A stretch of 64,000 bases of DNA from Allobacillus salarius (GTDB lineage Bacteria; Bacillota; Bacilli; Bacillales; Alkalibacillaceae), in the NCBI RefSeq assembly GCF_007559425.1, contig NZ_VMHE01000002.1, forward strand, positions 124,001 through 188,000, written 5' to 3'. Position numbers and translations under genes: made by a program. Of the stretch, positions 32,260 to 42,123 are shown piece by piece. Every line of letters begins with the position of its first letter. Within the stretch, counting starts at the first letter, position 1. The notes beneath the pieces were generated by a model. It was given only the letters and a program-made list of their open reading frames with translations, did no database searches and was not told the DNA's origin.

Positions 32260-32551
32260 ATATTTAAACTTATTAGGGCTTGCCAATAGGGCTAGAAAGC
32301 TAGTCCTTGGTGAAGGAGCAATCGTTGAAGGTATTCGAAACAAGCAAGTGAAGCTTGTATTAATTGCCGAGGATGCATCGGATAACACACAAAAGAAATT
32401 GACGGATAAATGTAAAAGCTATCAAGTGCCCTACGTCATTGTAGACAATCGACAAGTACTTTCCAAAGCAATTGGTAAAGAAGGTAGAGTGGCCGTGGGG
32501 GTTACAGACGCAGGTTTTTCTGAGAAACTATCAGAATTGTTGCGGGAATAA
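32252..32551 (+). CDS. rplGA: L7Ae-family ribosomal protein YlxQ
   Basis: 99 residues of the L7Ae/L30e/S12e fold: [19 protein letters not shown] at the start, [16 protein letters not shown] and [10 protein letters not shown] later. L7Ae proteins bind K-turn RNA; YlxQ binds K-turns in B. subtilis, but its target is not well defined. The start overlaps rnpM, and infB follows after 17 bases. Confidence 0.93.
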   Translation: MSKYLNLLGLANRARKLVLGEGAIVEGIRNKQVKLVLIAEDASDNTQKKLTDKCKSYQVPYVIVDNRQVLSKAIGKEGRVAVGVTDAGFSEKLSELLRE

Positions 32552-32568
32552 AATTCGGGGGTGAATGT

Positions 32569-34896
32569 ATGAAAAAAATGCGCGTATATGAATATGCCAA
32601 AGCAAATAACTTAAAAAGTAAACAAGTACTCAATCAGTTAAATGAGCTTGGTATTGAAGTATCCAATCATATGACAGCCATTAGTGAAAATACAATTCGA
32701 CAATTAGATGAATCATTAGGAAAGACGAACAAGCAAGAAAAACAAAGTAATCAGTCTGGAACGAATCAAAATCCAACAAAGAAAGAAGCGACAAAAACAG
32801 TTAATAATAATCGTACGTCCAATGACAATAGCCATAAGCAAGGCCAGAAAAATAAGCAACAATCCCAGCAAAAGCCACAGAGGCAACAGAATAACAATCA
32901 GCAAAGAACGCAAAATAACAACCAACAGAGAACGCAAAACAATAACCAGCAGAGATCACAAAATAATAACCAACAAAGAAATCAGCAAAATTCAAAACAA
33001 CAGAACAATCAACCAAATCAGCAAAAATCAAATAAACCATCGAATCAACATCGACAGAATAATCAACGAAATAATAATAAGCGTAATTTCCGAAAGGGAA
33101 AACAGCATCAGCAGCAAAAACAACCGAAGCAAGAAATCCAGCTACCTAAGAAAATTACCTATCAAGGTTCTTTAACAGTTGGCGAATTAGCTGAGAAATT
33201 AGGTAGAGAATCATCAGAGATCATTAAAAAGCTTATGCTCCTCGGTGTAATGGCGACAAAAAACCAACAGCTTGATCCGGATTCCATCGAATTAATCGGT
33301 GAAGACTACGGTGTAGAAGTAGAAGAAGAAATTGCTGTCGACCAATCAGATCTGGACAACTATATCGAGCCAGATACTGAGGAAGAATTAGAAGAGCGCC
33401 CACCTGTTGTTACGATTATGGGTCACGTCGATCATGGGAAAACAACATTACTCGATTCTATTCGAAAAACGAAAGTGGCTACTGGCGAAGCTGGTGGAAT
33501 CACTCAGCATATCGGTGCTTATCAAATTGACCAAGATGGAAAGAAAACAACATTCTTGGATACACCTGGCCACGCAGCATTTACTAGCATGCGTTCACGC
33601 GGAGCAAAAGTGACTGATATTGCAATCTTAGTTGTTGCTGCAGATGATGGTGTCATGCCACAAACAGTTGAGGCAATCAACCATGCGAAAGCAGCTGAAG
33701 TACCAATCATTGTTGCAGTCAATAAAATGGATGTTGAAGGTGCTGACCCGAACCGTGTTATGCAGGAGTTAACTGAATATGAATTGATTCCTGAAGATTG
33801 GGGCGGAGAAACGATTTTCGTACAACTATCCGCGCTCAAAAATGAAGGAATCGAAGACTTGATTGAAATGATTAATCTTGTTGCCGAAGTCGAAGAGCTT
33901 AAGGCTAATTCGAATCGCTTGGCAACAGGTACAGTAATTGAAGCGCAACTTGAGAAAGGTCGAGGTAGTGTGGCGACGTTACTCGTTCAAAATGGTACCC
34001 TTCGAGTCGGTGACCCGTTCGTTGCTGGAAATGGTTATGCAAAGGTACGTGCGATGGTCAACGATCTAGGTGAGCGAGTAGAAGAAGCAGGACCATCCAC
34101 ACCAGTAGAGGTTACAGGCTTCCAACACGTGCCAAATGCTGGCGATCCGTTTGTCGTGTTCGAAGATGAGAAGAAAGCGAAGCAAGTAGCAGACCTACGT
34201 GCTGAAAAACAAATCGCTGAAGAACGTGATTCTAAAGGAAAAGTTAGCTTGGATGATTTATTTGAACAAATTAAGCAAGGTGATATGAAAGAAATAAATA
34301 TTATCATCAAAGCAGACGTCCAAGGATCTGCTGAGGCTGTACAGTCATCCTTACAAAAGATTGAAGTAGAAGGCGTTAAAATTAATATCATTCATACCGG
34401 AGTCGGAGCGATAACGGAATCTGATATTATTCTTGCCTCTGCATCCAATGCCATTGTAATTGGCTTTAATGTTCGACCAGATAACAATGCCAAGCGTGCA
34501 GCTGAATCTGAAAAAATCGACATTCGTCTACACCGTGTCATTTATAAAGCCATCGAAGAAATGGAAGCAGCGATGAAAGGTATGCTTGATCCTGAATTTG
34601 AAGAAAAAGTAATCGGTCAAGCAGAAGTTCGTGAAACCTTTAAAGTATCAAAAGTTGGTACAATTGCTGGTTGTTATGTAACCGATGGTAAAATCACACG
34701 TAACTCAGGTGTACGAATCATTCGAGACGGTGTTGTCCTGTTTGAAGGAGAAATTGACTCATTAAAACGATTCAAAGACGACGCTAAAGAGGTTCAACAA
34801 GGCTATGAATGTGGGATTACGATTGTGAATTTCAATGACCTTAAAGAAGGTGACATTATCGAAGCCTTCGTTATGGAGGAAATCGAACGTAAATGA
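32569..34896 (+). CDS. infB: Translation initiation factor IF-2
   Basis: 775 residues, longer than the roughly 716 of B. subtilis as I recall it. A short N-terminal IF2_N helix domain is followed by a very Gln/Asn-rich, basic region (about 45-190), a second IF2_N, and the GTPase core with G1 GHVDHGKT (residues 285-292), DTPGHAAF and NKMD. C-terminal domains bind fMet-tRNA. The length excess lies in the Q/N-rich region, which includes four 24-bp tandem units. GGGGGTG precedes the ATG. The end overlaps ylxP by 4 bases. Confidence 0.97.
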   Translation: MKKMRVYEYAKANNLKSKQVLNQLNELGIEVSNHMTAISENTIRQLDESLGKTNKQEKQSNQSGTNQNPTKKEATKTVNNNRTSNDNSHKQGQKNKQQSQQKPQRQQNNNQQRTQNNNQQRTQNNNQQRSQNNNQQRNQQNSKQQNNQPNQQKSNKPSNQHRQNNQRNNNKRNFRKGKQHQQQKQPKQEIQLPKKITYQGSLTVGELAEKLGRESSEIIKKLMLLGVMATKNQQLDPDSIELIGEDYGVEVEEEIAVDQSDLDNYIEPDTEEELEERPPVVTIMGHVDHGKTTLLDSIRKTKVATGEAGGITQHIGAYQIDQDGKKTTFLDTPGHAAFTSMRSRGAKVTDIAILVVAADDGVMPQTVEAINHAKAAEVPIIVAVNKMDVEGADPNRVMQELTEYELIPEDWGGETIFVQLSALKNEGIEDLIEMINLVAEVEELKANSNRLATGTVIEAQLEKGRGSVATLLVQNGTLRVGDPFVAGNGYAKVRAMVNDLGERVEEAGPSTPVEVTGFQHVPNAGDPFVVFEDEKKAKQVADLRAEKQIAEERDSKGKVSLDDLFEQIKQGDMKEINIIIKADVQGSAEAVQSSLQKIEVEGVKINIIHTGVGAITESDIILASASNAIVIGFNVRPDNNAKRAAESEKIDIRLHRVIYKAIEEMEAAMKGMLDPEFEEKVIGQAEVRETFKVSKVGTIAGCYVTDGKITRNSGVRIIRDGVVLFEGEIDSLKRFKDDAKEVQQGYECGITIVNFNDLKEGDIIEAFVMEEIERK
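32890..32985 (+). repeat. Four imperfect 24-bp tandem repeats inside infB
   Basis: Units start at 32890, 32914, 32938 and 32962. Each encodes an eight-residue NNNQQR-type unit (NNNQQRTQ twice, then NNNQQRSQ and NNNQQRNQ). Synonymous codon changes between units show selection or drift at the protein level rather than a very recent duplication. Confidence 0.9.
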
Positions 34897-35171
34897 TAGG
34901 GAGCGTAAGAGTGGAATGTATGTTATATGATGTTCATTCACTGAAAGAGAAACGTTCGATCATTAAGCAGATCACCCATCAAATTCATAAGCAGTTCAAC
35001 ATTAGCATTACAGAAATAGACTACCATGACCTTTGGCAACGATGTGCGTTCGAAATGGCTACCGTATCCGTCGATCAAGTGATGGCAGAAAAGATTTTGC
35101 GGCAAGCCGTCAACGTAATAGATGAACGGTCTGATTTAGAGGTAACGATCGTTAATTTTGAATGGCTGTAA
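34893..35171 (+). CDS. ylxP: DUF503 protein YlxP
   Basis: 92 residues of the DUF503 family: [21 protein letters not shown] at the N-terminus and a short alpha/beta fold. It is conserved between infB and rbfA in Firmicutes; a ribosome-associated role is suspected from synteny only. It overlaps the infB stop (ATGA), so it is translationally coupled. Confidence 0.9.
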   Translation: MIGSVRVECMLYDVHSLKEKRSIIKQITHQIHKQFNISITEIDYHDLWQRCAFEMATVSVDQVMAEKILRQAVNVIDERSDLEVTIVNFEWL

Positions 35172-35195
35172 TGAGAATATAGAGGTGAATTATCG

Positions 35196-35549
35196 ATGAG
35201 TAATATTCGGGCCAATCGTGTCGCAGAGCAGATGAAAAAAGAGTTTGGCGATATTCTAACCCAAAAAATAAAAGATCCACGTATTGGATTTGTGACGGTT
35301 ACGGATGTGGAGATTAGTCCAGACCTTCAGGAATCGAAAATTTTTGTTTCTATTTTCGGAACTGAGGAAGAGAAAGAACAAACACTCGTAGGCTTGGCTA
35401 AATCAAAAGGCTTCATCCGTTCAGAAATCGGTAAACGTATTCGATTGAGAAAAGTACCTGAAATTTCTTTTGAAATCGATGAGACAATCGAATATGGAAA
35501 TCGTATCGAACGAATTATCCGTAATCTAAATGACGAGGATCAGTCATAA
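35196..35549 (+). CDS. rbfA: Ribosome-binding factor A
   Basis: 117 residues with the RbfA KH-type fold: [22 protein letters not shown] at the start and the [14 protein letters not shown] signature. It acts on the 30S subunit near the 16S 5' end during maturation and cold adaptation. AGAGGTGA precedes the ATG. A terminator follows. Confidence 0.96.
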   Translation: MSNIRANRVAEQMKKEFGDILTQKIKDPRIGFVTVTDVEISPDLQESKIFVSIFGTEEEKEQTLVGLAKSKGFIRSEIGKRIRLRKVPEISFEIDETIEYGNRIERIIRNLNDEDQS

Positions 35550-35582
35550 AGTATTCAATATAGTTGCATAAGAAGTAAAATG

Positions 35583-35614
35583 AAAAGGATAGGCAAAGAA
35601 CTGTCTATCCTTTC
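35583..35614 (+). terminator. Terminator-like hairpin after rbfA
   Basis: A 12-bp stem with one G-U pair (35584-35595 with 35602-35613) has a 6-base loop and ends in TTTCC. It probably ends the rimP-rbfA operon before truB, though the T-run is short. Confidence 0.7.
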
Positions 35615-35667
35615 CATTTATACATAAAAATTTTTCGATAGTCAGGCAGTAGAGGAGGGAATCGGTT

Positions 35668-36579
35668 ATGAATGGCGTAATTCCACTATGGAAACCAGCA
35701 GGCATGACATCTCATGATTGTGTAGCACGAATACGAGGGTTGTTGCGAATGAAAAGAGTCGGACATACAGGCACTTTAGATCCTGCAGTCGAAGGGGTAT
35801 TACCCATCTGTATCGGTAAAGCTACAAAAATTGTTTCTCTATTAACCGATTCAGTTAAAGTATACGAGGCTGAGATTTCATTAGGCAAACTAACAACGAC
35901 GGAAGACCAAACAGGTGAAGTCGTTGAAAAGGCAGCTGTCGGTTCTGATCTTACATATAAAGCTTGTGTAGAAGCTTTAGAAAGCTTTCAAGGAAGCATA
36001 CGGCAAATTCCACCGATGTATTCAGCTATTAGAGTAGATGGCAAGCGATTGTATGAGTATGCGCGAGAGGGGATTGAAGTCGATCGACCTGAACGAACAG
36101 TGACAATTCATGAAATCGAGATGCTCTCCAAAGAACTCGAGCGTGTTGATGAAGATGATGTCCGCTTTGTTTTCCGTGCCACTTGTTCAAGTGGTACATA
36201 TATCCGCACATTATGTGTTAATATTGGAGAAAAGCTAGGTTTTCCAGCTCATTTATCTAAATTAGTACGTACGGAAGCGGCCACTATTCAAGCATCGGAA
36301 ACAGTTACTTTTCAAGAGATTGAAGAAGCTATTGAAAATGACCAGCTGAATGAATGTGTTCAAACATTATCACAAACCCTTACATTTTTACCGACATATA
36401 CACCAAAAGACGAAGATGAAGCTAAGAAATTTAGACAAGGACAAGTGTTTCCGTCATTTACTGACTTTGCAAATGATTCATATATTAAAATTGAGCAATC
36501 GGACCAGAGAGTTATTGCCATCTATCAAAATCACCCCAAAAAAGATGGGTTGATGAAACCATTCAAAGTTTTCGAGTAA
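35668..36579 (+). CDS. truB: tRNA pseudouridine-55 synthase
   Basis: 303 residues. The start GVIPLWKPAGMTSHDCV and the catalytic motif GHTGTLDP, with D38 as nucleophile, are intact; a C-terminal PUA-like region follows. It makes pseudouridine 55 in the T-loop of tRNAs. AGAGGAGG precedes the ATG. ribF follows after 15 bases. Confidence 0.97.
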   Translation: MNGVIPLWKPAGMTSHDCVARIRGLLRMKRVGHTGTLDPAVEGVLPICIGKATKIVSLLTDSVKVYEAEISLGKLTTTEDQTGEVVEKAAVGSDLTYKACVEALESFQGSIRQIPPMYSAIRVDGKRLYEYAREGIEVDRPERTVTIHEIEMLSKELERVDEDDVRFVFRATCSSGTYIRTLCVNIGEKLGFPAHLSKLVRTEAATIQASETVTFQEIEEAIENDQLNECVQTLSQTLTFLPTYTPKDEDEAKKFRQGQVFPSFTDFANDSYIKIEQSDQRVIAIYQNHPKKDGLMKPFKVFE

Positions 36580-36594
36580 GAAGAAGGTGTAAAA

Positions 36595-37539
36595 ATGGAA
36601 GTCATTCGATTAAATTATCCCGAGGATTATAAACGAAATCATTTAGAACCATCTAGTTTAGCAGTTGGTTTTTTTGATGGAGTCCATAAAGGTCATCAAC
36701 AAGTCATACAAGAAGCAATTGATTACGCTTCTGAGAATGATTTGGAATCAGCGGTTATGACATTCGACCCTCATCCACTAGCTGTCTTGAAAAATGAACC
36801 ATTATCAAACTTTTTACTGACTTCATTGGAAGAAAAGGTAGCAATTTTTGAGAAAATGGGCATTCGCTATTTATTTGTCGTTACGTTCAATAAAGATTTA
36901 GCAAAGCTTTCCCCTCAAGAATTTGTAGATAAGTTCTTTATTGATTTATCCATTCAACATGTTTCTGCTGGTTTTGATTATTCATTCGGCCATAAAGGTG
37001 CAGGCAAAATACATGATATGGATCAATACGCCCGAGGAAAATTAACCTATACAGTTGTTGATAAAGTAACCTTTGAAAGTGAGAAGGTCAGTTCAACTAG
37101 AATTAGAGAATTATTGAATCAAGGTCAACCAGAACAAGTAAAAGAGTTATTGGGGCGCGCATATACATTAACGGGTCATGTTGTTAAAGGTTACCAACGT
37201 GGCAGAGAAATTGGATATCCGACAGCTAATTTGGAAGTCGATGAAAGTAGAGCTATTCCAAAGGTAGGTATTTATGCGGTAACAGCCGTCGTCCAAGGAA
37301 AAAACTATGATGGAATGGCAAGTATTGGTTACAACCCAACGTTTGAAGAGAAACATGATAAACCGTTAATAGAAGTCCATTTGTTTAATTTTGATTGTGA
37401 TATATATAATGAGTCCATTCAAGTATCTTTTTGGTCTTATATACGAGAAGAATTGGCATTTAATGGTGTTGACGAGTTAACGCAGGAATTGAAGAAAGAT
37501 GAACGAAAAGCGAAAAAAGCTTTAAAAAATCATCAGTAA
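36595..37539 (+). CDS. ribF: Bifunctional riboflavin kinase/FMN adenylyltransferase
   Basis: 314 residues. The N-terminal nucleotidyltransferase domain has GFFDGVHKGHQQV and FDPHPLAVL, and the SSTRIRELL segment. The C-terminal flavokinase domain has GHVVKGYQRGREIGYPTANL. It converts riboflavin to FMN and FAD (named ribC in B. subtilis). AAGGTG precedes the ATG, directly after truB. Confidence 0.97.
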   Translation: MEVIRLNYPEDYKRNHLEPSSLAVGFFDGVHKGHQQVIQEAIDYASENDLESAVMTFDPHPLAVLKNEPLSNFLLTSLEEKVAIFEKMGIRYLFVVTFNKDLAKLSPQEFVDKFFIDLSIQHVSAGFDYSFGHKGAGKIHDMDQYARGKLTYTVVDKVTFESEKVSSTRIRELLNQGQPEQVKELLGRAYTLTGHVVKGYQRGREIGYPTANLEVDESRAIPKVGIYAVTAVVQGKNYDGMASIGYNPTFEEKHDKPLIEVHLFNFDCDIYNESIQVSFWSYIREELAFNGVDELTQELKKDERKAKKALKNHQ

Positions 37540-37544
37540 ATGAC

Positions 37545-37573
37545 TTGCATTTTTCGCTCATTAAATGTACTCT
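37545..37573 (+). promoter_or_regulatory. Probable SigA promoter for rpsO
   Basis: TTGCAT (37545-37550) and TACTCT (37568-37573) are 17 bases apart, just after the ribF stop. The predicted transcript would begin shortly before the folded rpsO leader. Confidence 0.5.
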
Positions 37574-37591
37574 TTATAGTGTAAGAAATAA

Positions 37592-37638
37592 CCTTACTCT
37601 TGGCATAGCGAGTTCTCCGTCGGATGCGAGGAATAAGG
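37592..37638 (+). promoter_or_regulatory. Structured rpsO leader, possible S15 autoregulatory site
   Basis: Nested pairings form one long interrupted hairpin: CCTTA (37592-37596) with TAAGG (37634-37638), CTC (37597-37599) with GAG (37628-37630), GCAT (37603-37606) with ATGC (37624-37627), CGA with TCG near the tip. It ends about 30 bases before the rpsO start. S15 is known to repress its own mRNA through diverse leaders; that this one does so is inference. Confidence 0.55.
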
Positions 37639-37669
37639 GGGTTTCAATAAAAAATAGGAGGTGAATAGG

Positions 37670-37939
37670 ATGGCAATTTCACAAGAGCGCAAGAATGAAT
37701 TGATTAGTGAGTTCAAAACGCATGATAATGATACTGGTTCACCAGAAGTTCAAGTGGCTATCCTAACTGAACAAATTACAACCCTTAACGATCATTTGCG
37801 TGAACATAACAAGGATCACCATTCACGCCGTGGTTTGATGAAAATGGTTGGTAAACGTCGTAATCTATTAAATTACCTACGTAAAAAAGATGTTCAACGT
37901 TACCGTGAATTAATCCAAAAACTTGGACTGCGCAGATAA
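37670..37939 (+). CDS. rpsO: 30S ribosomal protein S15
   Basis: 89 residues from ATG 37670, after a strong AGGAGGTGA site; the GTG at 37661 is part of that site. S15 signatures [15 protein letters not shown] and [20 protein letters not shown] are intact. It binds the 16S central domain early in assembly. It is followed by a strong terminator and then pnp, a pairing conserved across bacteria. Confidence 0.98.
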   Translation: MAISQERKNELISEFKTHDNDTGSPEVQVAILTEQITTLNDHLREHNKDHHSRRGLMKMVGKRRNLLNYLRKKDVQRYRELIQKLGLRR

Positions 37940-37945
37940 GGTACA

Positions 37946-37976
37946 GAAAAAGCGGGGACTATTTCCCGCTTTTTTC
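37946..37976 (+). terminator. Intrinsic terminator after rpsO
   Basis: An 11-bp stem with GAAAAAGCGGG (37946-37956) and its complement at 37965-37975, with a T-rich descending arm. Confidence 0.88.
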
Positions 37977-38112
37977 TTTATGAAGAAAAAGATTAAATAA
38001 TTGGGTTTCGTAATTAACCAAGCGGTTTTACATACGACTTCATGCGTATTAAAATAGGTCATAAATGGAAAACATATGAAAACGATGTGACTTGAGAGGA
38101 GTAGTAATAAAT

Positions 38113-40230
38113 ATGGCAAATGAAATGAAATCATTTTCGATCGAATTGGCCGGTCGCGAGCTAACGATCGAAATTGGTGAAGTGGCCAAGCAAGCAAATG
38201 GCTCCGCAATGGTTCGGTATGGAGATACATCTGTACTTGTAGCTGCAACTGCTTCCAGCGAACCAAAAGACTTACCATTTTTCCCACTGACAATTAACTA
38301 TGAAGAGAAATTATATGCAGTTGGTAAAATTCCTGGAGGTTTCTTGAAAAGAGAAGGAAAACCAAGTGACAAAGCTGTTTTAACCTCCCGCTTGATCGAC
38401 CGTCCAATCCGTCCATTATTTGCAGATGGATTTCGTAACGAAGTTCAAGTGATCAGCACGGTCATGAGTGTCGAACAAGATTGTTCATCTGAAATTGCAG
38501 CGATGATTGGTTCTTCCATTGCACTATGTGTTTCAGACATTCCATTTGATGGCCCGATTGCTGGTGTTCAAGTTGGACGAGTTGATGGGGAGTTGCTCAT
38601 TAACCCTACAGTTGAACAAATGGAAAAAAGCGATATTGACTTAACGGTTGCTGGTACGAAAGATGCCATCAACATGGTTGAAGCAGGTGCTCAAGAAGTA
38701 CCAGAAGATATTATGCTAGAAGCTATTATGTTTGGTCATGATGAAATCAAACGCCTAGTCACTTTCCAAGAAAAGATTGTTGAAGAGGTTGGAAAAGAGA
38801 AAATGGAAGTAACACTCTTTACGCCTGAGCAATCGATTGTCGAGGAAGTGACAGATAAAGCAAAGAATCAACTAATCGATGCCATCCAAACGAAGGAAAA
38901 GAAAGCACGAGAAGAAGCAATTGATCAAGTAAAAGATGCAATTATCGCAGAATATGAAGAGCAAGAGGCGGAAGCTGACACCATTAAACAAGTCAAGTCT
39001 GTGTTGGATTCAATCGTCAAAAATGAAGTTAGACGATTAATCACGGAAGAAAAAGTACGTCCAGATGGCCGTGGTGTCGATGAAATTCGTCCATTAACGT
39101 CACGAACCACTGTCCTTCCACGTACACATGGTTCAGCTATGTTTACACGTGGACAAACACAAGCGCTAAGCGTATGTACATTAGGCGCATTAGGTGATGT
39201 ACAAGTATTGGATGGATTAGGTTTAGAAGAATCCAAGCGATTTATGCACCATTACAACTTCCCACAGTACAGTGTAGGAGAAACAGGCCCAATTCGTGGA
39301 CCAGGCCGTAGAGAGATTGGTCACGGAGCACTTGGTGAGCGAGCATTGGAACCAATCGTTCCAGACGAAAAAGATTTTCCATATACGATTCGTTTAGTAT
39401 CAGAAATTCTTGAATCCAACGGTTCCAGTAGTCAAGCGAGTATTTGTGCTAGCACGATGGCTATGATGGATGCCGGTGTGCCGATTAAGGCGCCTGTTGC
39501 GGGTATTGCCATGGGACTTGTGAAGTCAGGTGAGAATTACACTGTCTTGACAGATATCCAAGGGATGGAAGATGCCTTAGGTGACATGGATTTCAAAGTA
39601 GCTGGTTCAAAAAAAGGAATTACAGCACTTCAAATGGATATTAAGGTCGATGGTTTATCTAAAGAGATTTTGGAAGAAGCGATGTCTCAAGCGAAAAAAG
39701 GACGTATGGACATTCTAAACCATATGTTAGAGACAATTAATGACCCACGCGAAGAATTGTCGCCGTACGCACCAAAAATCGTATCGATGACGATCAACCC
39801 AGATAAAATCCGTGATGTTATTGGACCGAGCGGAAAACAAATCAATAAGATTATCGAACAAACAGATGTGAAAATTGATATCGAACAAGACGGTACTATT
39901 TTCATCTCTTCTACAGATACAAATAAAATTGATGAAGCCAAGAAAATTATTGAAAGCTTAGTACAAGAAGCTGAAGTCGGTAAAATTTACCTTGGTACAG
40001 TCAAACGAGTTGAAAAATTCGGTGCATTTGTCGAAATCTTTAAAGGCAAAGAAGGACTTGTTCATATTAGTGAGTTGGATGATAAACACGTGAAAAACGT
40101 AACGGACGTCATTGATGTTGGTGATCAAACGCTTGTCAAAGTAAAAGAAATCGATCGACAAGGCCGTGTTAATCTATCCAGAAAAGCTGCTTTGAAGGAA
40201 CAGGATGCTGAAGAGGTTAAAAAAGATTAA
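38113..40230 (+). CDS. pnp: Polyribonucleotide nucleotidyltransferase (PNPase)
   Basis: 705 residues from ATG 38113; the frame is open to TTG 38092, but GAGAGGAG lies between, so 38113 is preferred. It has two RNase PH domains (the second with [16 protein letters not shown] and a [21 protein letters not shown] segment), then a KH domain ([16 protein letters not shown]) and an S1 domain ([20 protein letters not shown]). It is a 3'-5' phosphorolytic exonuclease. The B. subtilis neighbour ylxY is not found downstream. Confidence 0.97.
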   Translation: MANEMKSFSIELAGRELTIEIGEVAKQANGSAMVRYGDTSVLVAATASSEPKDLPFFPLTINYEEKLYAVGKIPGGFLKREGKPSDKAVLTSRLIDRPIRPLFADGFRNEVQVISTVMSVEQDCSSEIAAMIGSSIALCVSDIPFDGPIAGVQVGRVDGELLINPTVEQMEKSDIDLTVAGTKDAINMVEAGAQEVPEDIMLEAIMFGHDEIKRLVTFQEKIVEEVGKEKMEVTLFTPEQSIVEEVTDKAKNQLIDAIQTKEKKAREEAIDQVKDAIIAEYEEQEAEADTIKQVKSVLDSIVKNEVRRLITEEKVRPDGRGVDEIRPLTSRTTVLPRTHGSAMFTRGQTQALSVCTLGALGDVQVLDGLGLEESKRFMHHYNFPQYSVGETGPIRGPGRREIGHGALGERALEPIVPDEKDFPYTIRLVSEILESNGSSSQASICASTMAMMDAGVPIKAPVAGIAMGLVKSGENYTVLTDIQGMEDALGDMDFKVAGSKKGITALQMDIKVDGLSKEILEEAMSQAKKGRMDILNHMLETINDPREELSPYAPKIVSMTINPDKIRDVIGPSGKQINKIIEQTDVKIDIEQDGTIFISSTDTNKIDEAKKIIESLVQEAEVGKIYLGTVKRVEKFGAFVEIFKGKEGLVHISELDDKHVKNVTDVIDVGDQTLVKVKEIDRQGRVNLSRKAALKEQDAEEVKKD

Positions 40231-40263
40231 TTATATGACATAACAATCACATGGATCTAACAA

Positions 40264-40293
40264 AAGAGCTGGCATTTGACCAGTTCTTTTTTT
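40264..40293 (+). terminator. Intrinsic terminator after pnp
   Basis: A 9-bp stem with a G-U pair (40264-40272 with 40280-40288) is followed by an uninterrupted T-run. Confidence 0.85.
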
Positions 40294-40414
40294 GAGCCTA
40301 TGATGCTAAGCTGTTGTATGATAACTTGCGGAAAACAAAGGGGCATCAGGAGAAGACAGATAACATAACTTAGTCTTTAATGGATTTACTCGTATCAGAA
40401 TTGGAGAGGATTGG

Positions 40415-41635
40415 ATGGTTGTAAAGGACAAATTAGCTAACGGAGCAAGAATTATTACCGAAACTTTACCAGAATCAAGATCCGTTTCAATTGGCATTTG
40501 GATCTTAGCTGGTTCAAGAAATGAAACATTTGAAAAACAAGGGATCTCACATCTTATTGAACATATGATGTTCAAAGGGACAGAAAAGCGTACAGCTAAA
40601 GAAATTGCAGAAGCATTCGATTCAATCGGTGGCGATGTCAATGCATTTACAAGCAAAGAATATACGTGCATATTTGCGACTGTTCTTGATGAACATGCGA
40701 ATTACGCGTGGGAAGTCTTGGCGGATATGTTTTTACACTCCACATTTGCGGAAGAAGAATTAGAAAGAGAGAAAAAAGTAATCACTGAAGAGATTGATAT
40801 GATTGAAGATACACCGGATGATGTGATTCATGATTATCTTCACGAATCTACATTCAAGAATCACCCACTCGAGCAGTCCATATTAGGTACAAAGGATTCT
40901 GTTCTTCATATATCAAGAGAAGACTTGTTAGCATATCGTGAAAAATATTATACGGCAGAACGAGTCGTTGTATCCGTTGCCGGAAATCTATCAACCTCAC
41001 TTTCAGAGAACATTTCAAACTCACTAACAGAGCTCAAAAAGGGTCCAACAATAGAAGGTACTTTTTATTCAACATTTCATCCGGCGAATACAATAGTCGA
41101 GAAACCATCTCATCAATCACATTTTTGCCTAGGTTACCCTGGTTTATCCATCAAAGATGAACGATTGTATAGTTTGTCTATTATCGAAAATGTACTGGGT
41201 GGAAGCATGAGCTCTCGTCTATTCCAACAAGTTAGAGAAGAGCGTGGATTAGCTTACTCGATATTTTCGTATCATAGTACATTTATGGATAATGGTTTGA
41301 CAGTCATTTATGGAGGAACAAATCCCGATCAATTAGATGAGATGGAAGAAATTATTCAATCAATCGTCCATGATTTTACTAAAACTGGTATAACGGAAAG
41401 GGAAATGAGACAGACAAAAGAACAAATAAAAGGGCAATTGATTCTTGGTTTAGAGCATTCCAGTAGCCGTATGCAAAAAAATGGTCGTATGGAATTACTT
41501 GATTTACCGTATCAAACGCCGGAAGATATGGTACAAAAAATTGAACAAGTTTCTTTAATTGATGTTAATTCATTAGCAGAACAGTTATTGAATAACGAGC
41601 CTTCTCGTGCATTGATTCAGCCTTCAGACGTATAA
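40415..41635 (+). CDS. mlpA: M16 family zinc peptidase (MlpA/YmxG)
   Basis: 406 residues of the M16 (pitrilysin) family. The inverted zinc motif HxxEH is intact at H46-E49-H50 (HLIEHMMFKGT), with the distal Glu expected in the EEIDMIEDTPDD region. The C-terminal half is the paired inactive M16 domain. B. subtilis MlpA affects secreted protease production; other substrates are unknown. GGAGAGGA precedes ATG 40415. ymxH follows after 31 bases. Confidence 0.92.
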   Translation: MVVKDKLANGARIITETLPESRSVSIGIWILAGSRNETFEKQGISHLIEHMMFKGTEKRTAKEIAEAFDSIGGDVNAFTSKEYTCIFATVLDEHANYAWEVLADMFLHSTFAEEELEREKKVITEEIDMIEDTPDDVIHDYLHESTFKNHPLEQSILGTKDSVLHISREDLLAYREKYYTAERVVVSVAGNLSTSLSENISNSLTELKKGPTIEGTFYSTFHPANTIVEKPSHQSHFCLGYPGLSIKDERLYSLSIIENVLGGSMSSRLFQQVREERGLAYSIFSYHSTFMDNGLTVIYGGTNPDQLDEMEEIIQSIVHDFTKTGITEREMRQTKEQIKGQLILGLEHSSSRMQKNGRMELLDLPYQTPEDMVQKIEQVSLIDVNSLAEQLLNNEPSRALIQPSDV

Positions 41636-41666
41636 ATAGAATAGATACGTTAAAGGAGGAGAACTC

Positions 41667-41918
41667 ATGCGATTTCGAGAACTATCGGGGAAAGAACTGA
41701 TCGATGCAGATAACGGCACGCGACTGGGTGTTTTGGGACAGACGGATTTGAACATCAATCCAGTGGATGGGATGGTTGAGGAAATTGTTATACAAGACTA
41801 TAACATGCTTGGTCTGCGAAAAGGGGACACAGGCACGACAATCAGGTGGACAGATCTTGAAGTCATTGGTGATGATTTGATCGTCATCAAACGTAAAACA
41901 AAATATCGTGAGAAATAA
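41667..41918 (+). CDS. ymxH: YlmC/YmxH family PRC-barrel protein
   Basis: 83 residues with the YlmC/YmxH pattern: MRFRELSGKELIDADNGTRLG, then GMVEEIVI and a short basic tail. The family is typical of endospore formers and is usually described as sporulation-associated, with no biochemical function established. AAAGGAGGA precedes the ATG, and a terminator follows. Confidence 0.9.
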   Translation: MRFRELSGKELIDADNGTRLGVLGQTDLNINPVDGMVEEIVIQDYNMLGLRKGDTGTTIRWTDLEVIGDDLIVIKRKTKYREK

Positions 41919-41944
41919 TTGAAAACACCCTATAAATATTTCCT

Positions 41945-41983
41945 ACCGAATCAGTTTGATCGACAGCTGGTTCGGTTTTTTTA
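41945..41983 (+). terminator. Intrinsic terminator after ymxH
   Basis: A 10-bp stem with one G-U pair (41945-41954 with 41967-41976) is followed by an eight-base T-run. It separates ymxH from the dipicolinate operon. Confidence 0.85.
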
Positions 41984-42059
41984 TGCTTCGTAAATGATTC
42001 CTTTGCGTTTAACTAGATACTGCAATATTGGTAAAAGGGTTAAAAAAAGATGAGCAAAT

Positions 42060-42087
42060 CACACAAAGCAGTTCTTTACATACGATA
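42060..42087 (+). promoter_or_regulatory. SigK-like mother-cell promoter for dpaAB
   Basis: A CACA element (42060-42063) is followed after 15 bases by CATACGATA (42079-42087), an exact match to the SigK -10 pattern CATAnnnTA. It is 37 bases upstream of dpaA. In B. subtilis spoVF is transcribed by SigK in the mother cell, so site and gene agree. Confidence 0.65.
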
Positions 42088-42123
42088 TATCGAATGAATG
42101 ACATGGTTTGAGGAGTTGAAGAA

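Noticed and set aside
40306..40671. 121-residue minus-strand open frame overlapping the start of mlpA
   Set aside because: It is the reverse shadow of a clear M16 gene, which has an intact zinc motif and a good ribosome site.
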